This document shows positions 33,770 through 44,536 of a DNA stretch of 64,000 nucleotides, one piece after another. This DNA comes from Prorocentrum cordatum (Eukaryota > Sar > Dinophyceae > Prorocentrales > Prorocentraceae). The stretch covers positions 433,474 through 497,473 of the forward strand of contig CAUYUJ010003670.1 in assembly GCA_963575745.1 (NCBI GenBank), given 5' to 3'. Below the pieces are notes generated by a model, which did not search any database, had not been told where the DNA came from, and was given only the letters and a program-made list of their open reading frames with translations. Numbering within the stretch: the stretch's first letter is position 1; each line of letters opens with the position of its first letter. A program made the position numbers and the translations under genes.

Positions 33770-34245
33770 CACCTCCCTCCCTCCTCCCTCCTCCCTCCTC
33801 CCCCCTCCACTTCCTTCCTCCTCCCTCCGCATTCCTCCTCCTCCCTCCTCCCTCCTCCCCCCTCCTCTTCCTTCCTCCTCCCTTCTCCTCCCTCCTCCTC
33901 CGTCCTACCTCCTCCTTCTCCTCCTCCTCCTCCTCCTCCCTCTGCGTTCACCCTTCTTCCTCCTCTTCTCTCATCCTCCCTCTTCTCTCCTTCCCTCTCC
34001 TCTTCCTCCCTCCTCCCTCCGCCTTCCTCTTTCTCCTCCCTCCGCCTTCCTCCTACTCCCCTCATCCTCCCTCCTGCACCCTCCTCCCTCCGCCTTCCTC
34101 ATCCTCCCTCCTCCCTTCTCCCTCTTCCTCCTCCCTCCTTCTTCCTTCTCCGTCCTCCGCCCTCCTCCCTCCTTCCTGCTTACTCCCCTCTCCTCCTCCT
34201 CCCTCCTCCTCCTCCTCCTCCTCCGCCTCCTTCTCCTCGTCGATC
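33770..34245 (+). repeat. CTCCTC/CTCCCTC pyrimidine tract
   Basis: Mixed three- and seven-base steps (CTC, CTCCCTC, CTTCCTC) for about 475 bp; long Pro/Ser/Leu frames are artefacts. Confidence 0.9.
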
Positions 34246-34329
34246 CTTGTTCCTTATAATTAAATCTTCCCTGTTGCACCCCAAGACAGGCCGGTAGGGC
34301 GGGCAAGGCGTTTCGCCTGATATTTCCTC

Positions 34330-34600
34330 ACCATGTGTGATCTTGAAGCTTGAGATTTGTAACACTTTGACGGATGGCGGGCGGATGGGTTTCAACATGT
34401 GTTATCACATCAGCGCCGCGCGCATTGGCTTCAAAAACATCCAATGGTTTCACGTGTTGAGGGCGTGCCGTTTTCAAAATGTTGTTCTCGCCATAGCGCC
34501 GCGCGCATCCGTTTTAATATTTTGCAGACTTCTCACGGATGGATGGCGGTACCTTTTCAACATGTGGTTCTCGCTTTAGCATTGCATCGGGCGAATGGAG
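34330..34600 (+). repeat. Second block of the TAGCGCCGCG family
   Basis: GATGGCGG, TTTTCAACATGTG, GCGCCGCGCGCAT and TTCTCGC(C/T) words, as at 25,900-26,720. Confidence 0.5.
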
Positions 34601-34644
34601 ACCTCTCGCCCCCCCAGGAACATCATAGAATTCTCCCAGAATTC

Positions 34645-34840
34645 TTCCCCAGAGTCTCCGGCAGCAGTGGCGGGGGCTCCTCGGATCTCCGGCAGCGGAA
34701 ATCTCCGGCGAAATTTTCGACGAAATCTCCAGACAACCCTCCCGAGGTTAGGAATCCTGGCCAAATCTCCGACGAAATCTCCGGGAAGCCCCCTTCAGGT
34801 AGAAATCTCCGGCGAAATCTCCGGGACATTCCGCCCGCGC
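34645..34840 (+). repeat. GAAATCTCCGGC 12-mer repeat
   Basis: GAAATCTCCGGC, GAAATTTTCGAC, GAAATCTCCGAC and related 12-mers recur in and out of tandem. Confidence 0.7.
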
Positions 34841-34844
34841 GAGA

Positions 34845-35500
34845 ATGTCCACAAACGGAATCGCATAGTAATCTTCCACACAAGGAATCACATTTAAATC
34901 TTTTACATAAGGAATCCTGTTGTAACCCTCCACGAGCGGAATCCGATTGTAATCCTCTATAAACGTAACCCCATTGTAATCACCCACAAGAGGAATCCTG
35001 TTGTAGAATCCACAGGGAATCTTATTGAAATCCTCTACACAAGGAGTCCGAATGTCAGCCTCCACAAGCGGAGTCCTTTTGAAATCCGTCACAAAAGGAA
35101 ATCTAGTGTAATCCCCCACAACAGGAATCCTATTGCAACCCTTCGCAAAAAGAATCTTAGCGTATTCCCCCACAAAAGGAATCTTATTTCAATCCAACAT
35201 AAAATAATCCTTTTGTAATCACCCACGAAGGGAATCTGGTTGAAATCCGCCACGCAAGGAATCATACTGTAGTCCTCCACAGAAAGAATCCTATTGCCAT
35301 CGTCCATCAACGGAATCCTATTGTAATCTTCCGCGCAAGGAGTTCCATTGAAACCAGACACAAAAGGCGTCCTATGGAAACCCGCCACTAGAGGAATCCT
35401 ATTGTAACCTGCCACAACAAGAATATGAATGCACGCCTCCACAACTGGAGTCCTATTGTTGTCCTCCACAAAAGGACCCCGCAGAAAGAATCCGTGCCAA
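34845..35500 (-). repeat. 27-bp array encoding a nonapeptide periodicity
   Basis: About 24 copies of a 27-bp unit (GGAATCCTATTGTAATCC plus a CACAA-type spacer); GGAATC starts at 34,857, 34,884, 34,911 and 34,938. On minus the unit reads as nine residues of the type V-E-D-Y-N-R-I-P-L. Two overlapping open frames (35,173 to 34,748 and 35,571 to 35,089, minus) share it, joined by one frameshift. Tyr/Phe and Ile/Thr swaps keep residue type in many units, but a repeat of 27 bp would keep a frame open by chance, so coding is unproven. Confidence 0.75.
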
Positions 35501-37344
35501 ACCCGATGATACATATTAGGATGTATCTGAACTGTGTAGGACGTCTTGGGTCTTGGAATCGGCGAGAACACGTGAGCACGTCGAATATTTGAATATTGCT
35601 TTTAATGCGTTACGATTATGCATGTCGGGGCCCGCACAATGGATTCTGCTTGTGATTCTGATTGCCCGGGCCCACGCAATCGATTTCGCAACGCCACTTC
35701 TAAGCACATTTTGGCGTTGGTAGTTCGTTTGTTCTAGGCTCCACGGTTCGCGGTAGTCTTTGTACAACAAAACCTTACCATCACCGCCCCACGCTCCTCC
35801 CCGTACCGTGGTCTGGGCCAGTGTTTTTTTGCGGCTTTGGGGGGCAGGCCGACAGCGGTATTGTCATATGCCTCGACTCCCGCCTGAGGGCGCGGCGGCA
35901 CTATTACTGCTAGCGACGTTCATTCATTCGCGGTGTGTGTGTGTGTGTGTGGTGCGTGTGTGATATGGTGCGGTGGTGTGGTGTGTGTGTGTGTGTGTGT
36001 GTGCGTGGGAATGCGCGCGTGCGCGGTGGTGGCGGCGGTGGCGCGGTGGTGGCGGTGGTGGTGGGTGCGGGGGGGGGGGCCGCAGGCGCCCAGCTCACCG
36101 CGCATCCCCGGGGCCGCGGTCCCCCATCGAAGGGGGGGAGCAAGGGCGGCCCATGGCCAAGGGTACCTTGCCAATCGCGCATCAGTGGGGCCGCGCCCAC
36201 CTGCGAGCTGGAGGGCACGGGACACGCGCGGCGCCCTGCCCATCGCACACCCCCTAAAACGCGGCCCCCCTCGACGGCGATGCAGCGACGAAGTGCTCCA
36301 GGGTGGCGCGGGGCACCCTGCCCATCGCGCATCCTTAGGGCTCAGCCCGAAGGGGCGTCGCACCGCGCAGCCGCGGGGCGCAGTCTGCCCCGCGGACATA
36401 GTGGGGGGCTGGCCAGCAAAAGTGGCAAATATCGGGTCGAAGAGGGAAGGGTGCCTTGGTGCCTTGGAGCGCGCTGTCCGTCCTTATCCTGACTCTGACT
36501 GTATTCCGCGTGCTGTGAATTCGCGCGGTGGTGCGTGGCGGGGGGCGGGGCCGCTGCGCGCCGCGCGCCCGCGTTCATTTTCGGAGCCGATGTGGGCCGC
36601 GCCCGCGGGGGCGATGGGGCTGCCGCCCAGGGCGGCCCCGGCCCGCGACGGCTCCGCGCGCGCGGCGGCCGCGGGCCGCGGCGCGTGGGCGGCGCCGTTG
36701 TTCAGCGGGTCGGGCCCGCCGCTCGCTCGGGGCGCGGGGCCACCTTCGATGGGGCAGGGCATCTTGCGCCAGGGGCCGGCCCGACGCGCCGCGCGAGGGG
36801 CGGCCCCAGCGAATTCGCCGCGGGCGCCTGCGTGCGCGCGGACGCGGGGGAGGGGGGCGAACCGCGTTTTGGCGGAATGTGGTGGGAGAGGCCGGAGCGC
36901 TTGGCTGCTCTGCGGCAGCGCCCGCACGTTCTCGCGCGGCCGCGCGGTCCGCGGAGGGGGCTGGCGCGAGGGGGCGGGGCGGCCGCGCGTCCACGGGCCG
37001 CGACAGGGGGCCGGAGGGCACATGCGACGTGTTTTTGCAGTTCCTTCGAGGGCGTGCTCTGCCGCGGCCTTTTCCGAAGGTGTGCGGCGATTTTCCCGCG
37101 GCCCCACCCTCCGCTGATTCCGGCCAGATTCATTCCCGGTAATCGCTGCTTTTCGCCGCCCGCCAGTCTCCAGAGGATTGCCGTAGCAATCCAGTTGGAT
37201 TCCGGCTTCGGCGGCGCTTGCTAGGACATCGCCGCGCCGCCGAACTCCTTGCGTTTCTGTTCAGCGGTCGCAGGTTGCGCTTTGCAGCGCAACTCGCGGC
37301 TCCACTTTGCGCCAGATTGTTGACGCTTCGCGTGCCCCGACCAG
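35501..37344. other. Spacer with GT/GGTG tract and GC-rich repeats
   Basis: GTGTGTG and GGTGGCGGTGG at 35,932-36,065. A ~65-80-bp repeat carrying CTGCCCATCGCGCATCC words lies at 36,085-36,335. The rest to 37,340 is very GC-rich. I looked here for the N-terminal helicase motifs (Walker A, DEAx) that should precede the helicase exon and did not find them, so this is probably intron or intergenic DNA. Confidence 0.5.
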
Positions 37345-40300
37345 GATGTCGATTTGCGGTGGTCCACCTGTCGATTTGCTACCGCATGCATCCGCAGCTG
37401 CTCGCCTTTCCGAACGCAGCCTACTATGGCAAGGGTATGACGAGCGGCATCATGGGCCCGCTCAGAGACAGGCCCATAGTTGACGGCATCCCATGGAGAG
37501 ACATCTCACCCTGGGAACCTGGGCGCCTGGCGGAACTCGCCAAGCTCACCAGTTCCAACGAGGCCGACCTCAGCGCGACCCTCAGGCAGTTGGAACCTCC
37601 GCAAGACGGCGACAAGCACCGCTTCCTGCTAGTCGACACACCCTCGTGGGAGGTTTCGTCCGGCCTCCAGCCAGGCTACGCCAACCTCCCCGAGGCAGCG
37701 CAGGCTGTGGACATCGTGCGGGCACTCCTCCCTAAGCTTGAAAGAGGCACCACCGTCCGAATCGTTGTGGGCTACCAGTTCCAGACGGCCATCCTCAAGG
37801 ATGGCTGGCCACAAGGTCCGCGCCACCTCAGCGGTGCCCTTCGGAACTCGAAGAGTGGCAAGAAAGGAGAGTCCGGCAAGGGAAAAGGCAGTGGCGGCCG
37901 TGGCGGGCAAGACATCCCCGCCCCCGGAGCAGACTCCCAAGAGCAAGAGGTCGACGCTCACCGCTGGGAAACCGTCTTTCGGGAGGATCGTAACGACTAC
38001 ACAGCCATCGGCACAGCCTACCCTGGTCTCAGGCAGATTGCAGGCAAGTGCCTGAAAAATGGGGCCCTCAAGCTCACTACCATCGACTCCAGCCAGGGTG
38101 GGGAGGCAGACGTCGTGATTGTGCTGACCACCAGGAGGAATGGGATGCACAAATGGGGCTTTGTCGATGACGCCAAGCGGTTGAATGTGGCGATCACGAG
38201 GGCCAAGCGGAACTTCATGATGTTGGGGGGCGGGCGTATGTTCGCCAACGCCACGTGGTCCCAGCTACGTGTGCTTTCCGAATATGGGCGCTTGACCCGC
38301 CTTTGGGTCCGGTTCGGTGTCGCCGGACCTGCTGGCCACAGGCGATCCCTGGTCATAGACGAGAGCTTTGACCCACTGCCCGAGCTCGCCACCTGGGCCC
38401 CCCCCCCCGTTGCCTGTAGTTGTGACGCGAAGGGAGAGGACGCGCGCAGTGAGCTCGATGCGGCCAAGAGAAAAGCCCGCGACGCTCAGGCGAACAGCTT
38501 CGCCGATCGCTACAACACCCCACTGGCTGATGACTTCGACTGGGACTCCCTGGGCAAGTTCATCTCTGTCGGCTTGAACGAGATCCTCTCGACGCCTGCC
38601 TTCCATGTGCTCATCTTCCTGGTGGCGGGGCTCCACCCGCGTGAGTTCTCGCTGTCTGAGACACCGCGGCAGCCTGGCAGACTCGACCGGAAGGCATGGT
38701 CGCACCTGGGCTTCCGTTCGACATGTCCCTGGGTCTAGACGCGACCAATCTGGTCTACAACATGCTCTGGGCAGCCATAGTGTGGTCACTCGGCCTTGGC
38801 GCTCCCTGGGAGGACGCAGACCACGCAGTGTGCAACGACTCCCTCCCCCCGGTGCCGCGCGTCAAGGGCAGACGTGCGACGCTCTGCGGTCGGCGCCAGT
38901 GCACTCCCAAGGGACTGTTCCGGCAGGTTCCCCAGGCGTGGAGTGCAACAACCAGGGGGTGCTGCAGACACAGGAAGCACCCTGGGATGGATGGCTTGCA
39001 GGAGATCGTGCGCAACGCCTCCGTCGATCCAACCTGGGTCAAACTCCGGGAGGATATCAAGGACTCAGATGGCCTCCCCATGCAGTCATGCACGACCCGC
39101 TCGCTCTTGGTGGTCATGATGTTAATGCTCCGCGAACCGCGCGTGTTCTTGTGGCCGTTCCCTCGCGCCGAACAGGCTGGGGACTTGATTGAAGCCATCC
39201 TGGGTTTCTGTGTCCCGTGGCAGGAAGCGCATCGAGGGTTCCGGCAGGCCTTCGCGAGCACCTGGGGCCTCACGCTGGAGGATCTGGCCGATCTTCACGG
39301 CCGCATCGAGGCAATCCTGCCCCACATCTCCCAGCTCGTTGCGGTGGCGCACCACCACCCCGAAGCACAGGTATCTGGCTGCCCACAGACCTGGAGTGAG
39401 ATGGACAGGCATGACTTCCAGCTGAAGGCCCCGATGCTCGTCCTCGAGAAGATCGTCCCAGCCGCCTCACTGGCCCCCCTGGGTACGCACCACTGCTCCG
39501 TGTGCGCGCTGCACACCGCGCTTGCTGGCTCGGACGCCTCCCTGAGTGACGACGACCGGGGTGCTGGGCTCGCCTACATCGGCGGCGGATTCGCGCTCTC
39601 CAGCACTGATCTGGACGCCCCCGTGCCGTCTGCCCCTGCTCCAGGTTCCAAGCAGGACCCTCCGCGCATCTCCGACGACAGGCTGATTGCTGAGCAGAAG
39701 CATGGCAGGTTCATGTGCGACAGATGCGGCAAGGATCATCTACGCTCCACAGACGGCACATGGATCTCGGACCATGCACGCCTGATGGTAGCGCAGAACC
39801 GGCCCCAGGCCTACCTCGACGGTACAAACGTGGGATGGCACTGCGAGATCTGCTGGATCCGACACCTGGAGGAAGAGGGCATCCCAGCACCAACTGGTGC
39901 AACAGTCGCGGATAAGGTCAAGGAGTACGAACATTGGAGGACAGGTGGCGCAAGTGACAGGAAGACGGTTGCCCTCCCCCCCCTGGGTCATCTCCCACTT
40001 GGCTTCGGATGCAGCCCCCAATCGGACGCGAGGACACTGGCGGATCTCATCGTGACGCCGACGGGCATGCACATCCCCACGCGCGCCAACACCACTATCC
40101 CCATCCTCCGGGTCAGAGATGAGCGGTTCGGCCTCAAAGCTGCGGAGAACAAGGTCTACTCAGCTCGGTGCGACACATGCCCCCTAGGGGCACCGCTCCT
40201 AGTCTGGAAGATTGGAGCACCTCCCCTGGGCTGCTTCATATGGAAGCCAAAGGAAGGAGTGGGTGTGCCCGAGCAAGCGGGGCTGCCTCTAGCCAGATTG

Positions 40301-42117
40301 TGGCGGATGCGCCGGTGGATATTCTCAGCACCCTTCCCTGGATGGGCGCTGACGCCAAGGCCCCAGATCGCTTCACCAAGACAGGAGCGGCAAACCTCCC
40401 TGGGTCCAGCGCCTCGGGAACAGCTGCTCCCGTGGCCGAGCAGGCCCCCAGGGCTCTCTCGCAGCTCATGGAGCTCCTGCCGGAGCTGCCAGTCCCTCAG
40501 TGGCCGCTCCTGGACAGCAGGGGCGTCGCCAACCCCACGCTCAGGCCAGACGACCCCAGGAGTGGGTCTGGCAACGGAGACGTGGTCGTTCAGAAGCTCC
40601 TCGTGACCTACCTCCGGGACTTCCACCCTGGATTGGACTGCATTTGGCGGCAGTTCTGTCACGGCCATTGCGATGATAACATCCCAGAGCCTAAAAACGA
40701 AGAAGCCTCTTGGCCAGGCAGTCGGTTGACGAGGTTTCTCAGGGCGGCGTGCGGCGACAACATCCCGAAGGATTGCTCCCCGCTCAACCAGCCCTGGGCA
40801 GGCAAGCGGCTGGCCGCCGCGCGAGTCGTCTCCCACCTCACCAACGGCGAGAAACACAAAGAGGCCTGGGAGCGGCACGTCTCGACCCTCGCCCCGGAGA
40901 GTGGCCTCAACCCAGTCAGACACGAGATGGGCACGCTGACGAGCTGCCTGCTCAGCCTCAGTGCCGGTGCCCTGGCCTCGACAACCATCGCCTCCCTGGC
41001 GGAGTCGCACGTGCAGGCCATGAGCGAGGACATGCCCGGCAGCGCGGCAGGGCGCCCTCCGGCGCAGTGGCTGGGCCCCAAGCTCGAAGCTCCAGCAAGA
41101 CCCGAGGGGGGCACCTCCACAGCGGTTGGTGCAGACAACTCCCTGGGTACGAAGGACGCCGAAATGGGTGCTGGAGACGCGAAGGTGCCTGGCCTAGCTG
41201 CCAAAGAGGAGGGCGACGAAGACGGGGTTCCTGCTACTGAGCGAGCGGATTCGGCCGACTTTGGAAGCCCCCACGAGCCCCCTCCCCCTGATGACTGCGC
41301 GGACCCGGCCGCTGGCCCCGCTGAAGATGATGGCCCTGGCGCCAGGCCGCCACAGCAAAGCCCAGCGGCAGAGCGCATGGAACCCAGCTCCGACGACGAC
41401 CCCTTGGCCGCCTGGGGTCCCACAGCCACCACCGAGCAGAACGCCAGTGGTTCCAGCGGGCCAGGTCAAGATGAAGCCGCGCGAGAGAGAGGCGCAGCGC
41501 AGGACCGCCGCCCCCCACTACGCAACCCACAGACACCAGACCGCAGGCTTGCCTACTCTGGCGCAGCCGGACGACGCGCTCTCAACCAGCTGACCGACGC
41601 CCACGGAGGCCCCATGTACAAGGCCTGGTTGGGTTCCGTGGACTTGGAGCGCCGCGGAGATACGCCCGCCAAGCGCATCACCAGACACCAAGTGGACTTG
41701 GGTGGAGTATTCTGCGCCCTTTGGTCGGCCTACACAAAAGGCATCCAGATCCCTGGGTGCAAGGATCCCAAGTCAGACCCGAAGCTGCACACGGACGAGA
41801 ACATCATCAAGTTCTTGGATGACTGGAAGCGCTGTGGATACGATGCCTACGCGATGGACAAGAAATATAACTTCCGCATCGACTGGGCAACGGTGCGGTC
41901 CGAATACATGCGCCACGCCAGGACCGACGGCACGGGCAAGGGCAGCCACCAGCAGAGCAGCTGGTATGACCGGGCTGGGGGCTCCTGGGGCGCCTGGGAC
42001 AACTGGCAGAGTGGCTGGAGCTCTAGCTGGCACGACGACCAGTGGCAGTCAGGAGGCAAGCGTGGTGGCGGCAGGCCAGACGATCGTGGCGAGAAGAGAC
42101 AACGGTGGGGCGACTGA
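37345..42117 (+). CDS. UPF1-like SF1 helicase, C-terminal part (partial gene)
   Basis: The first segment carries the second RecA domain of a superfamily 1 helicase: YRMHP (37,380), motif IV VRIVVGYQFQ (about 37,755), motif V TTIDSSQGGEADVVIV (about 38,073) and motif VI LNVAITRAKRNFMMLGG (about 38,181). A Gly/Lys/Ser-rich insert separates motifs IV and V. After about 38,700 comes a region with CSVC (about 39,494), CDRCGKDH (39,717) and HCEIC (about 39,838), which could bind zinc, then a Glu/Pro/Ala-rich linker and a final tail rich in Trp, Gly and Ser ending in GEKRQRWGD. By family, such helicases unwind RNA or DNA using ATP; no pathway can be assigned. Walker A and DEAx motifs should be upstream and are absent from the window. 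The start is probably a splice acceptor (CCAG at 37,341-37,344). The frame changes near 38,640-38,700 and 40,260-40,300; short introns or frameshifts would explain this. Confidence 0.75.
38641..38693 (+). other. Candidate short intron 1 in the helicase gene
   Basis: Begins GTGAGT and ends GGAAG before G, 53 bp. Removing it joins the upstream frame (ending ...GLHP) to the downstream frame (MVAPGLPF...) in phase and skips two stop codons of the downstream frame (38,642 and 38,654). A shorter alternative ends at 38,672 (CGGCAG, 32 bp) and also keeps phase. A frameshift in a decaying gene is the other explanation. Confidence 0.45.
40259..40296 (+). other. Candidate short intron 2 in the helicase gene
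   Basis: GTGGGT...GCCAG, 38 bp, between complete codons. Removing it joins ...FIWKPKEG to IVADAPVDILST exactly in phase. Both frames are open for about 440 bp here, so a frameshift anywhere in 40,168-40,606 would also fit. Confidence 0.4.
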
Positions 42118-43540
42118 GCCCCCCCCATCCCCAAGAGGTTCAGGTGCAGCGTCCGATTTCCACACTCTGTGCAGCCTTCAGCTGCCTCCCTGGGTTGCGT
42201 TTCATATACTCGTGTGGCGGCGTTCAGCCGCCCTCCCTGGTACACGCACTTCCTGCCTTTGGACCCAAGTGTGTTTACCAGCAATACCGTCTGCATGACT
42301 GCGCTGGGGCGTCTTGCGTGCAGGTCATAGTTGGCCCCTGGCCCCGCTGTAGTTGTTTTCGCCTCTGGCCCTGTCGGACTTCGTCCCCCGGCCTCGCGGC
42401 TCTGTGACCGACGCAAAGATGGCTTCGCCTCGTCACTGTCCAGAACCGCACTCTCACCCCCTGTGTTTCTTTAAGGTTCAGCGGCCTTCGGCTGCTCTTC
42501 TCTGCTTTTCCCTGGGAGCGACCTTGGGCGGGTGGCGTCCCGACAGCGGGTTTCGAACGCATGACCAGATGGTGCGCTTCTGAGCCGTTGAGGTACGCCT
42601 CCGGCACGGTGGCGCGGTGTGCCCACCCGTAAGGACGTTGTTGCCGCGCCCGGACGCAGGGGCGCAGTTGCGCACCCACTTGCGCGCACCGGCCACAGTG
42701 TTGCCGCGGGTGGTCAGCGGACTGAGCCTATACCTGTGCCTAGTGCGTACGCCTGCTTCCTTTGTTGGCCGCCAGTTCCTGTTGCCCGGACTGGCATCAT
42801 CCCATCGTCGCTCCCCCGCTCTACCTGGATGAGCGGCCCTTAGCTCCCTGGGCTTCTTCGTGACCATTGGCTGTTGCTTCGGCTGCAGCTGGTAAGCGGC
42901 AGCGCAGCTTTCCCAGAGCGCCATCTTCTTACACTTCACTCTGGTACGCCAGGGTACCAAGGATAGGCGTGGCTCTGTGTATGCTTGTCACGTTAGATGC
43001 TCCATGGTACGCGTTCCTGCTCTTATCTTTGGTTGCTAGTCGCCTGCGACTTGGACAGGTGTAACTTCCGCATAGCGTCACATCATGTTACCTGATGGCT
43101 CGCTTGCGAACGCATCTATCTTCGAGGTTGTCTTCCCGGGCCCGACGTGCCTTTTTCGGTTGCAGACACCGCGAATTTCGCGCCATTTTGGCTGCGTTGG
43201 TGCGTACTCTGAAGCTGCGACGGTTCGCTGGCGCTGTCAGAGTCCAACCTCTCCTTACGGTATGCAGTCAGGCGACAGCTTGCGCGTCTCTCGGACGCTT
43301 CTGCTTGAGCATGGTTCAGACACCCTGGGACCCTATGGTACGCCATTCGCTGCGCCGAAGTTTGCAGACTCCCTACGGTTCAGATAGTGTACCCAAGCGG
43401 CGTACTGCTTGGCCATGGCCTCAGACACCTTGGGGTTATTTGCATCGCGCCATTTTGGCAGTGTAGTTACCGACTCCCTGGGTGCAGGTCCCTGGGCGTC
43501 AGACACCCTGGGTTGCAGCACCCTTGCACCCGCCGCCCCG
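42118..43540 (+). other. Downstream region with CCCTGGG and CAGACACC words
   Basis: No coding frame. CTCCCTGGGT and CAGACACCCTGGG recur; the same heptamer CCCTGGG is frequent in the helicase coding part. GCCATTTTGGC(T) occurs at 43,182, 43,449 and 43,869. Confidence 0.5.
42534..42598 (-). ncRNA. tRNA-Met-like fragment or SINE head
   Basis: On minus: GGCGT, then TACCTCAACGG (A-box-like, one mismatch), CTCAGAAGCGCACCATCT, GGTCATGC and GTTCGAAAC (perfect B-box), closing with ACGCC that pairs with the first five bases. The A-to-B distance is 37 nt against about 44 in a tRNA. The missing ~7 nt fall where the CAT anticodon loop would be, between ACCATCT and GGT. It is therefore not a functional tRNA; a tRNA-derived SINE or pseudogene is the likely nature. 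Confidence 0.4.
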
Positions 43541-44400
43541 GCGCCGGCCGCGGCCCGCGCGCGCGTCCGGCCAATTAGTTTCGGCCGCAGCCCGACCGTT
43601 GCTCGCCGCCGCTGGCGCTTCCGCCCGCGGCTGTAAAAAAAAACAAATGCCCCGACCAGGGGGTGTACATGCCAGAGGATTTGCCGTTTGCAGTCCTCTC
43701 TGTGACGAGGCTGCCCCCTCTTCACTCCGGCGCCGACACGATGGTGTTGTGTCACCTACGGCACGGATGTCGCCCTGAAGTGCCTGTCGGACCTGCTCGT
43801 TTTCGTCGGGCCCTATGCCGACTCACAACGGGTGGTTGACCTCTGCGTGTTCATGGTCGCGCCGCCGCGCCATTTTGGCTGCGCCTACTTGATGGTTGCC
43901 ACCGGGACTTCCACGCCACCAGGTTGGGAGTGCCGTTCCTGGTGCGCTTCTGAGTGGCTGCCTGCGCGCTCGCTTCGCTTGCCCCTCTTTTTCTTGCTGC
44001 CTGGCCGCGGCCCGGCTAGTGTTCGGACGGCTTTCGACTTGCTTCGCGAGCCCGGAGACCAAAAAATACCCCGACCAGTATTTTGGCCGCGCTTACATGC
44101 TGGTCGCCGCCAGGATTTCCAACGCCACCGGGCTTGGGGGTATCGGTTCTTCGCTCTCCTTCTGAGTGGCTGCCCGCTCGCTCGCTTTGCTTGCCTTTCT
44201 TTTCCTGCTGCCTAGTCGCGGCCCGACTAGTGTTCGGACGGTTTTCGACCCGCCTCGCGAGCTTGTTGACCAAAAAGTATCCCGACCAGCCTTCCTTCGC
44301 TTCGGCGCGGCCCGCCCTGGTTTGCTGGGCGTTCGACTCGTCTTCGCGCGCCCGCGTGCCAAAACGCAGCCCGACCACCCCATCCAGAAACGATGCCCCG
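43540..44400 (+). repeat. Tandem ~210-bp repeat
   Basis: Unit words: GTGGCTGCC, CGCTCGCTT(C/T)GCTTGCC, CTGCTGCCT, GCGGCCCG(G/A)CTAGTGTTCGG, TTTTCGAC and CAAAAA(G/A)TA(C/T)CCCGACCAG. Two good copies (43,865-44,085 and 44,085-44,295) and diverged ones on both sides (about 43,545-43,670 and 44,300-44,400). The copy at 43,944 shares 15 bases (minus CTCAGAAGCGCACCA) with the tRNA-like fragment. Confidence 0.8.
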
Positions 44401-44504
44401 ACGAGATGCCATGATCAAGGACATCGGGGAGCACGCAGAGGAACACAGGGGCGGAGGAACCGTCGTACCTTAAGAGGGGGAATACATATCATCTATCGAA
44501 GGAA

Positions 44505-44505
44505 T

Positions 44506-44536
<31 letters not shown>

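Noticed and set aside
34845-35500. 27-bp array as a CRISPR array
   Set aside because: Direct repeats have no unique spacers; the whole 27-bp period is repeated and diverged, in a eukaryotic context.
35933-37117. 394-codon frame as N-terminus of the helicase
   Set aside because: Ala/Arg/Pro/Gly-rich without Walker A, DEAx or any helicase motif; a product of GC-rich DNA.
43182-43880. GCCATTTTGGCT at 43,182 and 43,869 (and GCCATTTTGGC at 43,449) as spliced-leader relicts
   Set aside because: Twelve bases match the leader, but the following CAAG and the preceding CCGTA are absent, and the word belongs to a local repeat.
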